Position numbers and translations under genes: made by a program
Source: Rhopalosiphum padi
Taxonomy: Eukaryota; Arthropoda; Insecta; Hemiptera; Aphididae
Direction of reading: 5' to 3'
Assembly (NCBI RefSeq): GCF_020882245.1
Contig: NC_083597.1
Span: forward strand, 81,074,152 to 81,138,151
Length of the DNA stretch: 64,000 nucleotides
Notes under the pieces: model-generated
Databases searched by the model: none
What the model saw: only the letters and a program-made list of their open reading frames with translations
What the model was told of the DNA's origin: nothing
Part shown: positions 13,701-24,861 of the stretch, in pieces
How positions within the stretch are numbered: the first letter of the stretch is position 1
Layout of the letters: each line of letters opens with the position of its first letter

Positions 13701-16700
13701 TTAATAATAAATATTGAATTGCATAATTAAATAATTATTATTTTCTTTAATGGTTTACAGTACATATAAATGAAAGAACATTTCATTGAAATTAGCTTAT
13801 AGAAAGTATATCTTGTTAGCCAAGTATAATTTATAAATTATGTTAACATAAATACAATTAAAATAAACATATTAATAATTACCAATTGATTTTAGATGTA
13901 AATTTTGGCTACAAATTGAATTTTTTAAAACATTGCTTTGATCTAAATTTTGATGAATACTAGTATCTGCAAATAACAAAATTTATTAGAATTTACTGCA
14001 TTGAAAAACTAATTTAATTTTATGAACATTACTTATACATTGCTGTCTTAATATATCATCAACTGTAAAAGCCCATTTTCGACCTTTTGTGAAATTTGTA
14101 GATTGATTCTTATTACTATCCGTATAATTTCGAACAATGGAAATAGAACGACGCCATTTTTTACCCGGTTCTAAATGAAAAACTGATGTGTTTTGATCTG
14201 GCAAAATGGTCTCTAATTGAGTTGACTCTTCAATGATATCTAAACTTTGAAACCGAGCAGCATATCTCCGCCGCGGCATAATGACAGACAAATTTAACTC
14301 ACTATTTTCTAATAAGTCATTTGATACACTACTAGAAATATTTATCGGATTATTATTATTAGTTTTTTCTGGATCAACATATTCGTTATTAGATACATTT
14401 ATATGTCTATATGACTCATTGTTATACTTTAAGATATCTTCTTTAGAATCACATATACTGGATGTTTTCAACTCAATACTTTTGTCATTTAATAGTAAAT
14501 CATAATCAGAACTCTCTTTTTTATAAAACACATCTGTACAATTTTGTTTATAAATAACAGTATTTTGTTCCAAACTAGATGAACTTTGTAAAATAGAAGA
14601 ATTATTTGAAATGTCATGTTTATGGTTTGATGTTTCAAAAGACATACATAATGTATGATCAAATTCTCCAATTAAACTTTCCTCATTAATAGATTTATCA
14701 CACTGCTCATCAATTATAATATCTGAAAACTTATTTGTAATATCTAGTAAATTTTGAGGTTCAGAATCTGGTGAACAACATATAATTTCATCGTTATCAG
14801 ATTGAAGTCCAATGTTTTCCTCAAACGATGTTAATGAATATTCATTATTTTGAGGGTATGAACTTTTCTTATTATTGTCAATTCTGTCAAATATACTTAA
14901 CAATTTTAAATCAAGGGGGTCTGCAGATGATATTTTTGAATATTCCTGTGATAAAGTGAATGAATTATTCAAAAACGATTTTACCTCATTCTGTATCATG
15001 TGACTTGCGTTCATACTGGAAGATGTTTCATATTGATTTAGTTGAAATAATTTATAGTCTTCATCGTTGGGTTTATTAACAAAAGGTTCATCATTTAAAC
15101 TATTTACAGATACATAATCAGTATTTGGTAACCTACAATTTTCAATTGCTTTACTTTTATCAAGCACATTATATGATTCATACAAATAATTTTTTGGTTT
15201 AGACACATATTTATCACATAACACATATGGTTGACTTGATTGAGACTCCTTGATAATTCCATCCTTTACATTATCAATAGTTATAATGCTATTCTCTTTA
15301 TATGGATTAGAACGATTTAAACACAAAATGCTATGATTTTCTTTTCCAGATGAACTCTTGTTGAAATGTTTTAAAGATTTAAATGATACATTATTTAAAT
15401 TGGATAATGGTAATGATTGCTTTTGTTGCTCTAATAACATCAATTGTTTAGTTTCATATGTTGAAACTGGTTCAAAATTACTATTACGGTCTATGTATTC
15501 TTCTGAAGTTAAAATATCTTGATTTTTTGATTTTTCTAAAGTAATAGTTTCATCACCAAAAATATCCAATACTTTATGATACCAATTTGAGTTTTTCTCT
15601 TTTGAACAAGGATTTTTTTTATTTTTAATTTTATCGGGTCTATTAGAACTGTTTACAAGCTGGTTGTTAGATGTTCTATTTTGTGAATATTTGTTTAATG
15701 ATGGATATTTCCAACTAGATATTTGAACAGACTGATCAAATGGGTCATTATAATCATCAATTATGTTCATTGAAATATTAGAACTATTTCCATGTGAATT
15801 TTCTAGTTGCAATCTGATCTCTGAAGAATTAAGAGTATTAACAGCATGTAACAATTTTTTCTTTGATTTAGTTTTTTTTCTTTTTTTTGAAGAAATACTA
15901 TTGAATTTATTACGATAGGCCAAAAACATAGATTTTTGTAATGGCGTAGAACATTGTTCTTGAGATAAAATATGTTTGGTTTTTAATTTTTTTGTTGAGA
16001 CTGGTGTAACTCCTGCTAGAATTAAAATAATTAATTTATTAAAAACATTACAAATATCTAAATGAATATATACTGTATCACTTTGTTTTCATGAACAAAT
16101 GTTAAAAATAAAATAAATTTGAAGAAGATTTTGAGCAGGTAACCCAAAATTAGACATTTAAATGCTATATCATAATTTTACTAGTACTTTTATAATAATA
16201 AGAATAAAATATCTAAAAGAAACAACACTTAAATTGGACTAGTACTACTTGTAGTGTATTACAGTGAGTTACTTTGACTAATATACTATATTAATAAATT
16301 ACTTCGTAAATTACAATCAACTTTTATAAAATAATTTTAGTTAATTCTCAACTGTATTTAATCATATTGTATTTCATACCTTTCGAATTATTTGTAATAT
16401 TTAAATTTTTCTTTTTCTTTTGAGCACTTTTTATCAATATTTTTTGCTTGTTATAATTATTATCTAAATTGTAGTCTGTATACCTAAAACATAAATTTAA
16501 ATGCAGTTATATTTAATGGTAAATACCTTCATACAAATAATTCAGCCTAATCATTAGTATATTATTACGGTAAAATGTCCATATAACAAAATATTCTATT
16601 TAACAAATGATTTTTGAGAACTATGACCTTCATTGTTAATTATATATAAATTTATCTATATACAAAGAATCTTATGTTTCTATATAATGAATAAACTTTG

Positions 16701-17545
16701 TAAACAAAATTGAGACATTTTATAAAAATAAGGTACAATTTATAAAAATAATAAACAAACGAAACTCACTTATTATTTTTCAATAACTAATTAAATAGAT
16801 AAATAATAAGATTTATAATATGATATGTATTTGATGTTTTTTTTTTATTATTTTATTATTTTAATAAAATATAGAATATGAAATACCTATGAAATTCTAT
16901 TTAACGAATTCCTCTATAATACAAATATTTTTTTGTTCTCCGTGCGACTTTGTTATAAGGAAGTTTCACTGTATTTGTTTTTATGTGACTAATAACAACA
17001 ATTCAAAAAAATTAATATATACCAAGTAAAATAATTGACTAGGTTTCATATTAAAACAATTAAATAATAGGTTATAGGTATATACAATGCATATAATAAA
17101 TAATAAACATGATTTATTGTAATAAAAGTAAGATGTATTATGTAAACAAGTCAATAATAATGCCTAATAGTTCCTATTTTATTGTTTTAATAGTTTTAAA
17201 GCCTGTTTTTAATTTTATATGTAAATAAAATATAACTTACCTCTTTTTTTTACCAAAATTATTTTTATGACTATCCAAAGTACAATGTAATTGCATTGAC
17301 CATCCACTAATAGAATTCTTTTGATTTTCATCTTTTTTTTTATGTTTAGCTGGCATGTACATAGAAACTGAACCAACTGGTTCAGGTGAAATAAATGTTG
17401 TTTGTGGGACATCTTCAATACCCAAACATTTATCAAAATCATCGTTTAAATCATCATTCCACAATGAATTATGTCCTATAAGTTGGGTTCGCCTAGGTTT
17501 CCCATAAGTCTTCACAAATTTTGAAGTATTTAATTCCTGAGCCAT
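10492..17545 (-). CDS. haspin: haspin, serine/threonine kinase for histone H3 Thr3, 10 exons
   Basis: Coding exons are 17545-17241, 16483-16380, 16015-14039, 13966-13883, 13582-13495, 13442-13132, 12217-12084, 11729-11577, 10910-10768 and 10705-10492. All join in frame to 1,170 codons plus TAA. Residues 1 to about 850 are low-complexity, rich in Ser, Asn and Lys. The kinase domain runs from about 853 to the end: glycine loop GEGVYGEVF (862-870), catalytic Lys882 in IVKIIPVEGE, haspin-type EIIIATELNKL, LEMENGGIDVENF after the hinge, HRDLHIGN with Asp1019, DFT at 1057-1059 (haspins have DYT, not DFG), and GDYQFDIYRMMKKE near the C-terminus. Known haspins phosphorylate H3 Thr3 on mitotic chromosomes to recruit Aurora B. 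No key catalytic residue is missing, so it should be active. The residue after HRDLH is Ile, where human haspin has Trp. Identification is firm; the exact acceptor of exon 3 is ambiguous by one codon. Confidence 0.95.
10768..10910 (-). CDS. haspin: haspin exon 9, DFT segment
   Basis: 143 nt, ttgacag acceptor, GTAAGC donor. It encodes IIDFTLSRM and GDYQFDIYRMMKKE, both close to human haspin. Confidence 0.93.
11577..11729 (-). CDS. haspin: haspin exon 8, catalytic loop
   Basis: 153 nt, phase 0 at both ends, tttgcag acceptor and AAG/GTATGT donor. It encodes FEHRDLHIGNILI, the catalytic loop with the proton-acceptor Asp and metal-binding Asn. Confidence 0.93.
12084..12217 (-). CDS. haspin: haspin exon 7, hinge region
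   Basis: 134 nt, acattag acceptor, CAG/GTATGC donor. It encodes the QIFMILEMENGGIDVENF segment that matches the haspin hinge (human LFIVLEFEFGGIDLEQ). Confidence 0.92.
12672..13102. mobile_element. TTAA-flanked foldback MITE, best-preserved copy, in haspin intron 6
   Basis: The 431-bp element is bounded by TTAA and is one large palindrome. About 55 bp at each end are near-identical inverted repeats beginning ttaagaggacgtct, and the pairing continues inward (natural hairpin with a centre near 12,890). It is non-coding. TTAA targets are typical of piggyBac-type elements, so it is probably mobilised by such a transposase in trans. Confidence 0.85.
13132..13442 (-). CDS. haspin: haspin exon 6, kinase N-lobe
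   Basis: 311 nt, ttttaag acceptor, GTAATT donor. It carries the glycine loop, catalytic lysine and the haspin EIII motif. A foldback transposon ends only 29 bp beyond its donor. Confidence 0.92.
13495..13582 (-). CDS. haspin: haspin exon 5
   Basis: 88 nt from a gattgtag acceptor to a GTATGT donor. It encodes the segment just ahead of the kinase fold (ARNYIFEACNQQ, ISFESWLGP). Confidence 0.8.
13883..13966 (-). CDS. haspin: haspin exon 4
   Basis: 84 nt, tttgcag acceptor, GTAATT donor, phase 1 at both ends, so it could be skipped without a frameshift. It encodes a polar linker. Confidence 0.75.
14039..16015 (-). CDS. haspin: haspin exon 3, large disordered exon
   Basis: This 1,977-nt exon runs from a tctag acceptor (a second AG follows 3 nt on, at 16012) to a GTATAAGT donor. 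It encodes Ser/Asn-rich sequence. Near its end is a basic tryptophan-bearing segment (PGKKWRRSISI, then KGRKWAFTVDDIL) that looks constrained and may be the regulatory segment before the kinase. Confidence 0.85.
16380..16483 (-). CDS. haspin: haspin exon 2
   Basis: 104 nt between gttttag acceptor and GTATGA donor. It enters in phase 2 and leaves in phase 1, encoding a lysine-rich basic stretch. Confidence 0.8.
17241..17545 (-). CDS. haspin: haspin exon 1 (start codon, N-terminus)
   Basis: The ATG at 17545 opens 101 codons plus 2 nt and ends at a GTAAGT donor. A KTYGK motif at residues 13-17, followed by PRR, resembles the Pds5-binding motif near the N-terminus of human haspin (RTYG followed by basic residues). 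Confidence 0.85.
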
Positions 17546-17988
17546 TTTATTAATTTTTTAAATTGCTCTATAAAAAAAAAAATATCATTGACTATTGTCT
17601 ATTAGTTAATACATCATATCACATTAATATCAAATATGATTTATGTAATCTTTAAAACATATTAGTATACATATATATATATTTTAGATGATATGAAGTA
17701 ACTGAAAAGGTGAGTAGGAATATATGTGAAACAAGAGAACTTTGGTGGTATTGTATACTCTGTCTCATATAAGAATAACATCAAGTAGAGGCTGACGTCT
17801 AATTCGATTACCCCTGCTTAAATCAATATTAATCATCAGCTTTCATTCCTGAACTATCAGATGCAGCAAAAACTCAGTCAATGTTACTTAATATATTCAA
17901 TATTATCATCGTATGCAGGCAGAGCATAATATAAAAGAAATATCTCAGTTTATTTGTCTACATTCTCTGATTTTATATTTATCATATT
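17546..17988. other. haspin upstream flank
   Basis: The haspin 5' UTR and promoter should lie here on the minus strand. It is AT-rich and I see no distinctive promoter motif. Confidence 0.35.
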
Positions 17989-18166
17989 CATGCCTGTATT
18001 TAGGGGAGGGGGCAATAGGGACATTTGCCGGGCGGCCAAATATTGATCTATTTAGGGGGGGCACCGCTGTAGCCTGGTGCAATATTGTATCAATATTTTT
18101 TTTTGTGGGGTAGGAAGTGTAAAAATATGGTTGACCCAGGGCGCAAAAATTGTAAATACAACCCTG
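17989..18166. mobile_element. small DNA-transposon remnant with inverted ends
   Basis: The ends catgcctgtattta and the reverse complement cagggttgtattta share most positions, around a GC-richer interior with gggg tracts. No matching target duplication is visible, so it is an old or truncated copy. Confidence 0.45.
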
Positions 18167-18654
18167 TCAGTTAATTTAAGGTAAGGTTAGTTATTATCTA
18201 CTAATTACAAAACAATACCTAAATATTTATAATTTACTTTTTTTTTTGAGCTTTAGAGGAACTATCCTCATTGATATTTGATTATGTCATCATACTCTAA
18301 ACTTTTTGTAATGTCTGATTCAATATTTAATATAGCAATAATGTTTTGTCGTTCATCAGTCATCTTCGACTGCAAATAACTTTTAATTTATTTTAGTTCA
18401 CTAATTAGTAATTGATTGATCGCTCTGAAGATTAGTTTGATATGGAACAACATAGATACATTAGAGCAATATTTATATGAGAGCCAAGGGTCAAGGGACA
18501 CTTCAATCCTTCATTTTTAAGTGTTAGACACATATCTATAATTAATTTTTGTTAATTGTTTCTTAGGTAAAGTAAGTAAATTACTATGAAAGTGTATACA
18601 TTCGTTTTAAAATGATAAATACAGATTTGTTGAATAGTGTTTTCAAGATGTTAT
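18167..18654. other. intergenic stretch, nothing recognised
   Basis: AT-rich with no supported gene. Confidence 0.4.
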
Positions 18655-18915
18655 ACAGCCGCATGTGTTGTCTCGTGTCTTATTAACGTAATATTATCTA
18701 GGACATGTCATATGCCAATGATAATATCATTTTTAAATTATAATATCTATAAAAACATATGAAATTTTCTAGATAATATTCTTACCTTTATATTTGATAA
18801 TAGATCATTTTACTTTAATATTAAAGTTAACAACACAAAATAAATTCTGCTGAACGAAAATGTTTTATATTGTATGTATGTAAGACAAAGATAAAATATG
18901 CGGGTTTAACACGCG
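18655..18915. mobile_element. TTAA foldback MITE family, decayed copy
   Basis: It begins cgcatgtgttgtctcgtgtc and ends gtaagacaaagataaaatat followed by gcgggt, matching the family termini. The inner part has the shared aataaattctgctgaacg segment. The outer ends are lost. Confidence 0.6.
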
Positions 18916-19439
18916 TTCAGCTTTTTCTCTAACTTTACTAAAGCATAGTTCGGTTATATTAAAGAAGAATTTTTGAATCAAAAAAAACATTACATGGGTC
19001 AATAGTGATATTTTAAAAGCACAAATTAAATATTACCGACTTACACTTACCGATTAATTGGATTTTGGACAAGTAAAATTATTATAATTCAATCTAAATC
19101 ACTGAGCGCCTGTGAGCACAGAATAAATGTGAGTAAGACTGTAAAATCGTAGTAAATGTAATTGGCGCATTTTTATAGAGGACGTTACGAGAACAAGCCA
19201 CTAGTGCGTAGTAATGAGAAGAATTAACAAGTTGAATTTAATGGAAGAAAAATTCCGGACTCAAACGTAGAAACAGAGATGTTTAAATTTTAAATCATAA
19301 CTCAATTTTCAACGGACATTGATAACTGATAAAAAATAAATCATGTAAACCGCGGACCGTAAAAAAATAACACTATAGTGCGTTTCACGAAATAAGAGAC
19401 TCGATTCTAGCGCGACTGGTGGACAAAAACCCTTAGGGC
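18916..19439. other. intergenic stretch, moderately CpG-containing
   Basis: No open reading frame or splice structure is supported. The segment 19150-19440 has more G+C than its surroundings and leads directly into a perfect hairpin. Confidence 0.35.
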
Positions 19440-19506
19440 TACTCAACATGTGTACTACAATGCGCGATAAAATTGAATACCTGCATTGTAGTACACATGT
19501 TGAGTA
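19440..19506. repeat. perfect inverted repeat, 24-bp arms, 19-nt loop
   Basis: Positions 19440-19463 and 19483-19506 are exact reverse complements, enclosing a 19-nt spacer. The arm begins tactcaacatgtgtactaca. No other copy was seen in the window. It may be a small-RNA hairpin, the tip of a foldback element or a cruciform. Confidence 0.85.
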
Positions 19507-19748
19507 ATATAGAGTTGTACTGTTTATGTGACTATGGCTGGTAGAGAGGAACGGACTCTGAACAGTTCGTAAATATCTTTTCTCCTTCCATCTTATTTTA
19601 TCATATAAACCACCTGGAATTGGAAATACAGCAATATTAACGCACCTAGTGGTTTAATTTTAGAACTATTATCCTAAACCCTTAGATCATATATCATATA
19701 CATATTATACATAATTTAAACTTTGACTTACTGCTATTTTTTTTTTAT

Positions 19749-19889
19749 TCAAGTTGAAGTCTTTGACATTGTTGGTTCATCGAAATATTTTCTTTTATTT
19801 TTTTCTGAAGATTCTAAAAGTAATTTATCAGCTTCCAATAAATCATCCGTCCTTATGACTATCCACCAGAACTGGGCATCATTTGAATA
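19749..19889 (-). pseudogene. short coding-like fragment, unknown family
   Basis: A minus-strand frame reads through NDAQFWWIVIRTDDLLEADK, then a charged EKNKRKYFDEP segment, to a TGA at 19751-19749 followed at once by an AATAAA. It looks like the C-terminal end of a protein, possibly a transposon gene or retrocopied exon. No upstream exon could be assigned. Confidence 0.3.
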
Positions 19890-20306
19890 AAATGTTATTT
19901 AGATGATTATTTAGATAATATTTTTATTCGAATAATTTTTAGTAATTTTATCTTAGTTAATATAGGTATGGATGGTATTTTGGTAATTAAAATATTTACG
20001 TATTAAAAAACAATAGTTAGCATTGTATTTTAAGTTCACGATTGTAAATCTTCTTTTATTTGAAAATTTGAAATAAATAGAAAAATAATATAAATGAAAC
20101 TTATGAAACAAATATCTAAAGAAAAATTTGACAGCCATACTATGGTAACAATTTCCTATACTTTTATTACTGCACACGCATTGCAATTTCTTGCCAATTT
20201 TATTCACAACATGTCTTATTAGATAAGATATTACATACATGGTACAATCTATACATGCAAATGAATTTTTTTTCAATAGGTAATTGATTTATAGATTCAA
20301 TTCTAT
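19890..20306. other. intergenic stretch, nothing recognised
   Basis: AT-rich. The open frame on the minus strand has no supporting features. Confidence 0.35.
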
Positions 20307-20733
20307 TTAAGAGGACGCTAACCCTTTTGTATTATCTTTGTCTTATACACGCGTAACATAGTTAAAAACTGTTTTACGCGGGACAACTTTACTCCCTCGA
20401 TATTTATATCAAAATTACCAAAATTTTAAATCGCATTGAGAAGAATTTTACCTATGTTGTAGCGTTTTAATTTTTTTGATAGTGGTAACCAATCATTTTT
20501 AATAATTAAATGAAAAAAACCTAAAGTTCTCAAACCGATAACTTTAATTGCATTCATGTTATCAAAAATATTAACGCTACGACACAGATAAAGTTCTTCC
20601 CAATGGGATTTATAATTTTGGTTGTTTTGATTAAAATATCGAGGGAGTAAAGTTGTCCTGCGCAAAACAGTTTTTAACCATGTTACGAGTGTATAAGACA
20701 GAGACAACATATGCGGGTATAGCGTCCTCTTAA
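20307..20733. mobile_element. TTAA-flanked foldback MITE, complete subfamily copy
   Basis: The 427-bp element is bounded by TTAA (20307-20310 and 20730-20733), with termini ttaagaggacgc and gcgtcctcttaa. The interior is also an inverted repeat (acagttttta with ccctcgatat and its complement) but differs in sequence from the 12672 copy, so it is a second subfamily sharing only the tips. Confidence 0.8.
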
Positions 20734-20994
20734 TGTAATATTCTTTACAACTTCTGTTATATCATCAGTAATACTGGAGTTTTATTGAAAAATACTGCAA
20801 ATCTATCTATTTTGAAAGCTCTACATCTGTTTTTTTTAAATAATACTCAATATTTTTCTCAAAGTATTTAATAGTTGCGACCGTTTCAGCTTGTAATTAT
20901 TTAATTTGTTTTCAAATTCAATTTCATTTATAGTATCTAATAAATATATATTTTTTTATTTTGCGAATGTACCTAACCTGTTATTATTTATATT
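20734..20994. other. intergenic stretch, nothing recognised
   Basis: AT-rich with no supported feature. Confidence 0.35.
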
Positions 20995-21165
20995 TCATAA
21001 TATGTTTTTAATACTAGAAAGTAGATTGTTTTTAGATTTATTATCACCTTTGCATAACCATCTGCACTGATCACTGCGAAAATCTTTGTCTTTTGTACTG
21101 GAACATCTGGAACATTTGTAAATGAATAGTTCTCCACCTTCTAATTTAATTAGTGGTTTACTTGT
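20995..21165 (-). pseudogene. cysteine-patterned coding fragment, possible transposon zinc finger
   Basis: A minus-strand frame ending at a TGA (20997-20995) reads KLEGGELFIYKCSRC, then DFRSDQCRWLCKG. The spacing C-x2-C-x12-C-x3-C suggests a small metal-binding module. There is no start codon and no flanking exon, so it looks like a remnant of a transposon-type gene. Family not identified. Confidence 0.3.
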
Positions 21166-21902
21166 ACATATAAATTCATTATTTTTTTATCCGACAATAG
21201 CTATTTAAACAGATATAATATTCTCCCAATAAGGATATTCATTGTTCACGATACCTAATAGGTAGAATTATTTTATTTTTTAGATTAAATATTATGGACC
21301 ATGGAATGGTGCGTAACATTAATTTGTCTATAGCTGTGGATTTATATCATTGCTATTAAAAATTTCATCTTGTTGATCATATTTAAAAATGAAATATAAT
21401 AAAAAACATATAATATAGAAAATATTAAATATAATAATAGAATATCAATGGTATAACAAATCATCAGTGAATAAATATGCGAGAAGTTGCGTAGTGTATG
21501 CATATATGATATATCAAACATTACCTACTACGCGGTAGTTTGGTAAATCATCGCTGATATTGGCAACATTTTTTTATTTTGGTTAATACGCTATGTCTAC
21601 AATCTACATAGTATATGATCTAAGATTATACTTAAGTAGTCCGTAGTTTAAACTTTAATTTTAAAGAATTATCATAGATTAATATAAATTAAATTAAATT
21701 AATATTAATATAACTGTAAACTCCACGAAAGTAATAAATGAAGCTGAAGCGATAGACCTTCTCATGCTATGCATCAATGCATAATCTCATGTATTATTTA
21801 TAAATTATTTCGCGTATTTTTTTAAATGGTAAAAAATAATTTTTAATTAATTTATATTTTATTAAAAATCATATTTAAAATAAATTGTGTGCCAATCACG
21901 TA
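21166..21902. other. intergenic stretch, nothing recognised
   Basis: AT-rich with no supported gene or element. Confidence 0.35.
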
Positions 21903-22066
21903 TTCTCTGTCCAGAGAGAGAACGCGCCGATTCTGCGCAACCCCCCGCGTCACTACCATGCTATATAATATCAAAACTGGTTCGTTTATGGCTGGGTATC
22001 ATTGGAAATGCACAGAAATATTGATTTTCATCAATCAGCGGCACATTCTTTCGCTGGGCAGAATAT
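21903..22066. mobile_element. second MITE family (ctctgtcca termini), copy 1
   Basis: Left end tctctgtccagagagagaac and right end attctttcgctgggcagaa are inverted relatives. The interior (gcgtcactaccatgctat, tcaaaactggtt, ggctgggtatcatt) is shared with the copy at 50149-50295. About 160 bp, non-coding. Confidence 0.7.
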
Positions 22067-24861
22067 AGTTCTATATCTGTTGATTCTATTTAACGGCATA
22101 GGTACGATTATACGAGTATTATATAATAATAGATAGTATAGGCAGTGGTAGTATGATGAGGAATTTCATGAAGCTATTGCCTCACAACAGTCACAACCCA
22201 ATTGGGTGGTGATAGCCAACCTCTTGGCTCTTATATTATACATTTGCACCCCCTGCAATTTCCGGTGGCGCCACGAACTAAGAAAAATTGTTCAAAAAGG
22301 AGGCTAAAGTCCCTTATAGGTTAACTAACCCTGGGTACGCACCAGGTTGCATTCTCTGCGTCAAAGATCTGGAGTCTGGACACGACAATTTTAATACCAT
22401 TATATCTATTCTGTACTAATACTACGTAAATATGGAAATATATAACATAATAAAGCTGAAGAGTTTATACGTTTTTTGTTTAAACGCGTTCTTCTCAAGA
22501 AATACCAGATTTGAAAAATGATTTTTGTATTTGATAGCCCAATTATTTAATGAGGAAGGTTATAAGCTATTTAAAATCACGCTAAGCACGACTTTTAAAA
22601 ACGGAGAAAAAAGGAATTTACATTAAAAAAAAAATAGCTCTTGGCATGCAATGCGATGGGTCGGGGTCCGATAATATCCATAATGTCAGTTAATAATGAA
22701 ACCGGTTTTAAATAGTTGTACTAACTTATACATAAGTCATAAGAGGTGGCATTTTTTTAAGAGCAACGAAGGGTACGGGAAGATCTAATAAATAATAAAA
22801 ATGTATAGTATACCTACCTATCAGTGTGTCATAGTCTGTATTTTAATAATTATCAGATAATAATAGAATGATTTTAAATTTACTAAATACTATAAACAAA
22901 AATAAAAGCCACATTGAAATGAAATATTAAATCCAATTCATATAAGTAGTTTATTGTGTAATTTGTGTTCAATAGAATCAACTTTATGTTGTTAACTTTA
23001 CTATTAGCTTGTAAGGATTTAACCTAAGTTTAAAGCATTATCATTTATCTGTGAAATATATATAAGTTTTATTTTTAAATTATAATATTATATATATAGT
23101 GTAGATTGCATAAAAGTTGAAACATTGTAAATGGCAAACAAACATAACTAATGTTCTCAACTTCAAGTTTATATGAAGAAAGTTTATATTACGCGTGGAG
23201 TCAGAGAGAAAACTAATAGTGAGCTGAAATTGTTCAATGTATAATATGGCTCATGAGTCATGAGTGTAAACTAACTAGAAATTAGTAGGTAACTATATTA
23301 TTTTTTGTCAATATTGTAAAATTAGAAAAAATATAAATATGTGCCGCGAAATGAACGATGGTTTAAACGACGAAAAATGTGCAATACCGTGTTATCGGTT
23401 CGGTTAGGTTAAATTGAAAAAAAAATTGTTAAAATTTAAAATGTCTTTAAATATATGTTATTTCATGTCAAGAAAACAAAAGTATAAACTATACTATCAG
23501 AGAAAATGTCAAGTGCACGTTTTTATAACAATTCTTACGATAATTTAGGTAACCTATATAATTCCTAAGTTGCGTTTATATTTTAATCATGACGATTAAA
23601 AATCCACGGAAATATTATAAATTTATAATAAATGATATAAGCATTCCATATTTCCTTAATTATCATTATTACTGATAAAGTGATAACATTTATACACAAT
23701 ATAATTAGTTTCCCCAGAAAGAAAATAATTGCCACTGTGAAAGCATCCTTATATTATTACTTATATTTTATAATATGTATCTAATCACTTTTTATATAGT
23801 TTAGCCTATATAATATTCACAAAAATTATAATTTTCTCAATTTGAAAAAGATATAAAATACAAAAAACATGTTAATATACAAATAGAATGGTACTTACCA
23901 AAAATCATGTCCAAATGAATTATATTGTAATTTTATATAGGTATATATATAATATATTATATATATATATTGTTCTTTATAAATGGCCTTTGAATATTAT
24001 ATTCTCGCATGTTTTAAATAAATAACAAAATGTAGTTCGTTTTTATAAGCTCGAATGATCTGTTTTATATATTTGTGGAATGATCATAGTTAGTGGAATT
24101 CTTTTTTTAATTAGACATATTGTGATTTGTGATAATATCGGTAAAACTCTAATTTGGGTAGGTTAATTTGTTAAATTAAAAGTGTCCCCAAAACATTCTA
24201 CATCCCATAGTGAAATAAACATTTTTAAGTCAAATATATTCTTTACAATATCTAAGTTGTGAATAATTACGGTTAACGTAATAACATCGATAGTTTCTCC
24301 ATAAATGGCATAAACACTATAAATTAAAACAATAAGATGATTTAAATTTTAATTCTATATAAATTTAAATTATACAAAAAATAATCTTATTGTTTCTTAA
24401 AGCAAAATAAAATATTTAAAAAAAACGTACACAATTTAACAATTAAACCAAACGTATATGAGCATGCCGGAATTGAGTTACTGCACCGGTGTAGCTAGTG
24501 ATTATAAATAAAATAATTGTTTGCTGCCTTTATGGGGGTAAATACTACCTTGTGGAATTGAAAAAGGTTGGTAAACGGTTAATAAAGATATTTGTTTACA
24601 AATATCCTGCCAACAGCTCTGTGTTTGAAGACTATATCTTATGTAATATCGCCTTGAGGTGGAATCATCAACCGCACATACGTTTGACCGTTCATCTAAT
24701 GTAAAGATACTTTATTTTGATTTGAAAGGAAGAGGTGGCTGGATAAATTATACGAACTCAGTCCATACAATAATGTGGTACAAGTCTCACTTGTATAGTA
24801 ATAATATACATCATTTTTGGGAATGTAAATAAAAAAATTCACAGATAATTAATTACAACCT
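22067..24861. other. intergenic stretch, no gene seen
   Basis: 22,120-22,400 is less AT-rich and may be an old repeat. An imperfect inverted repeat around aataagatgattta lies at about 24327-24395. A 68-residue open frame at 24498-24704 has no recognisable domain and no splice context, so it is not called as a gene. Confidence 0.4.

Noticed and set aside
24498..24704. 68-residue plus-strand open frame
   Set aside because: Composition slightly better than background but no domain, splice sites or neighbouring exon.
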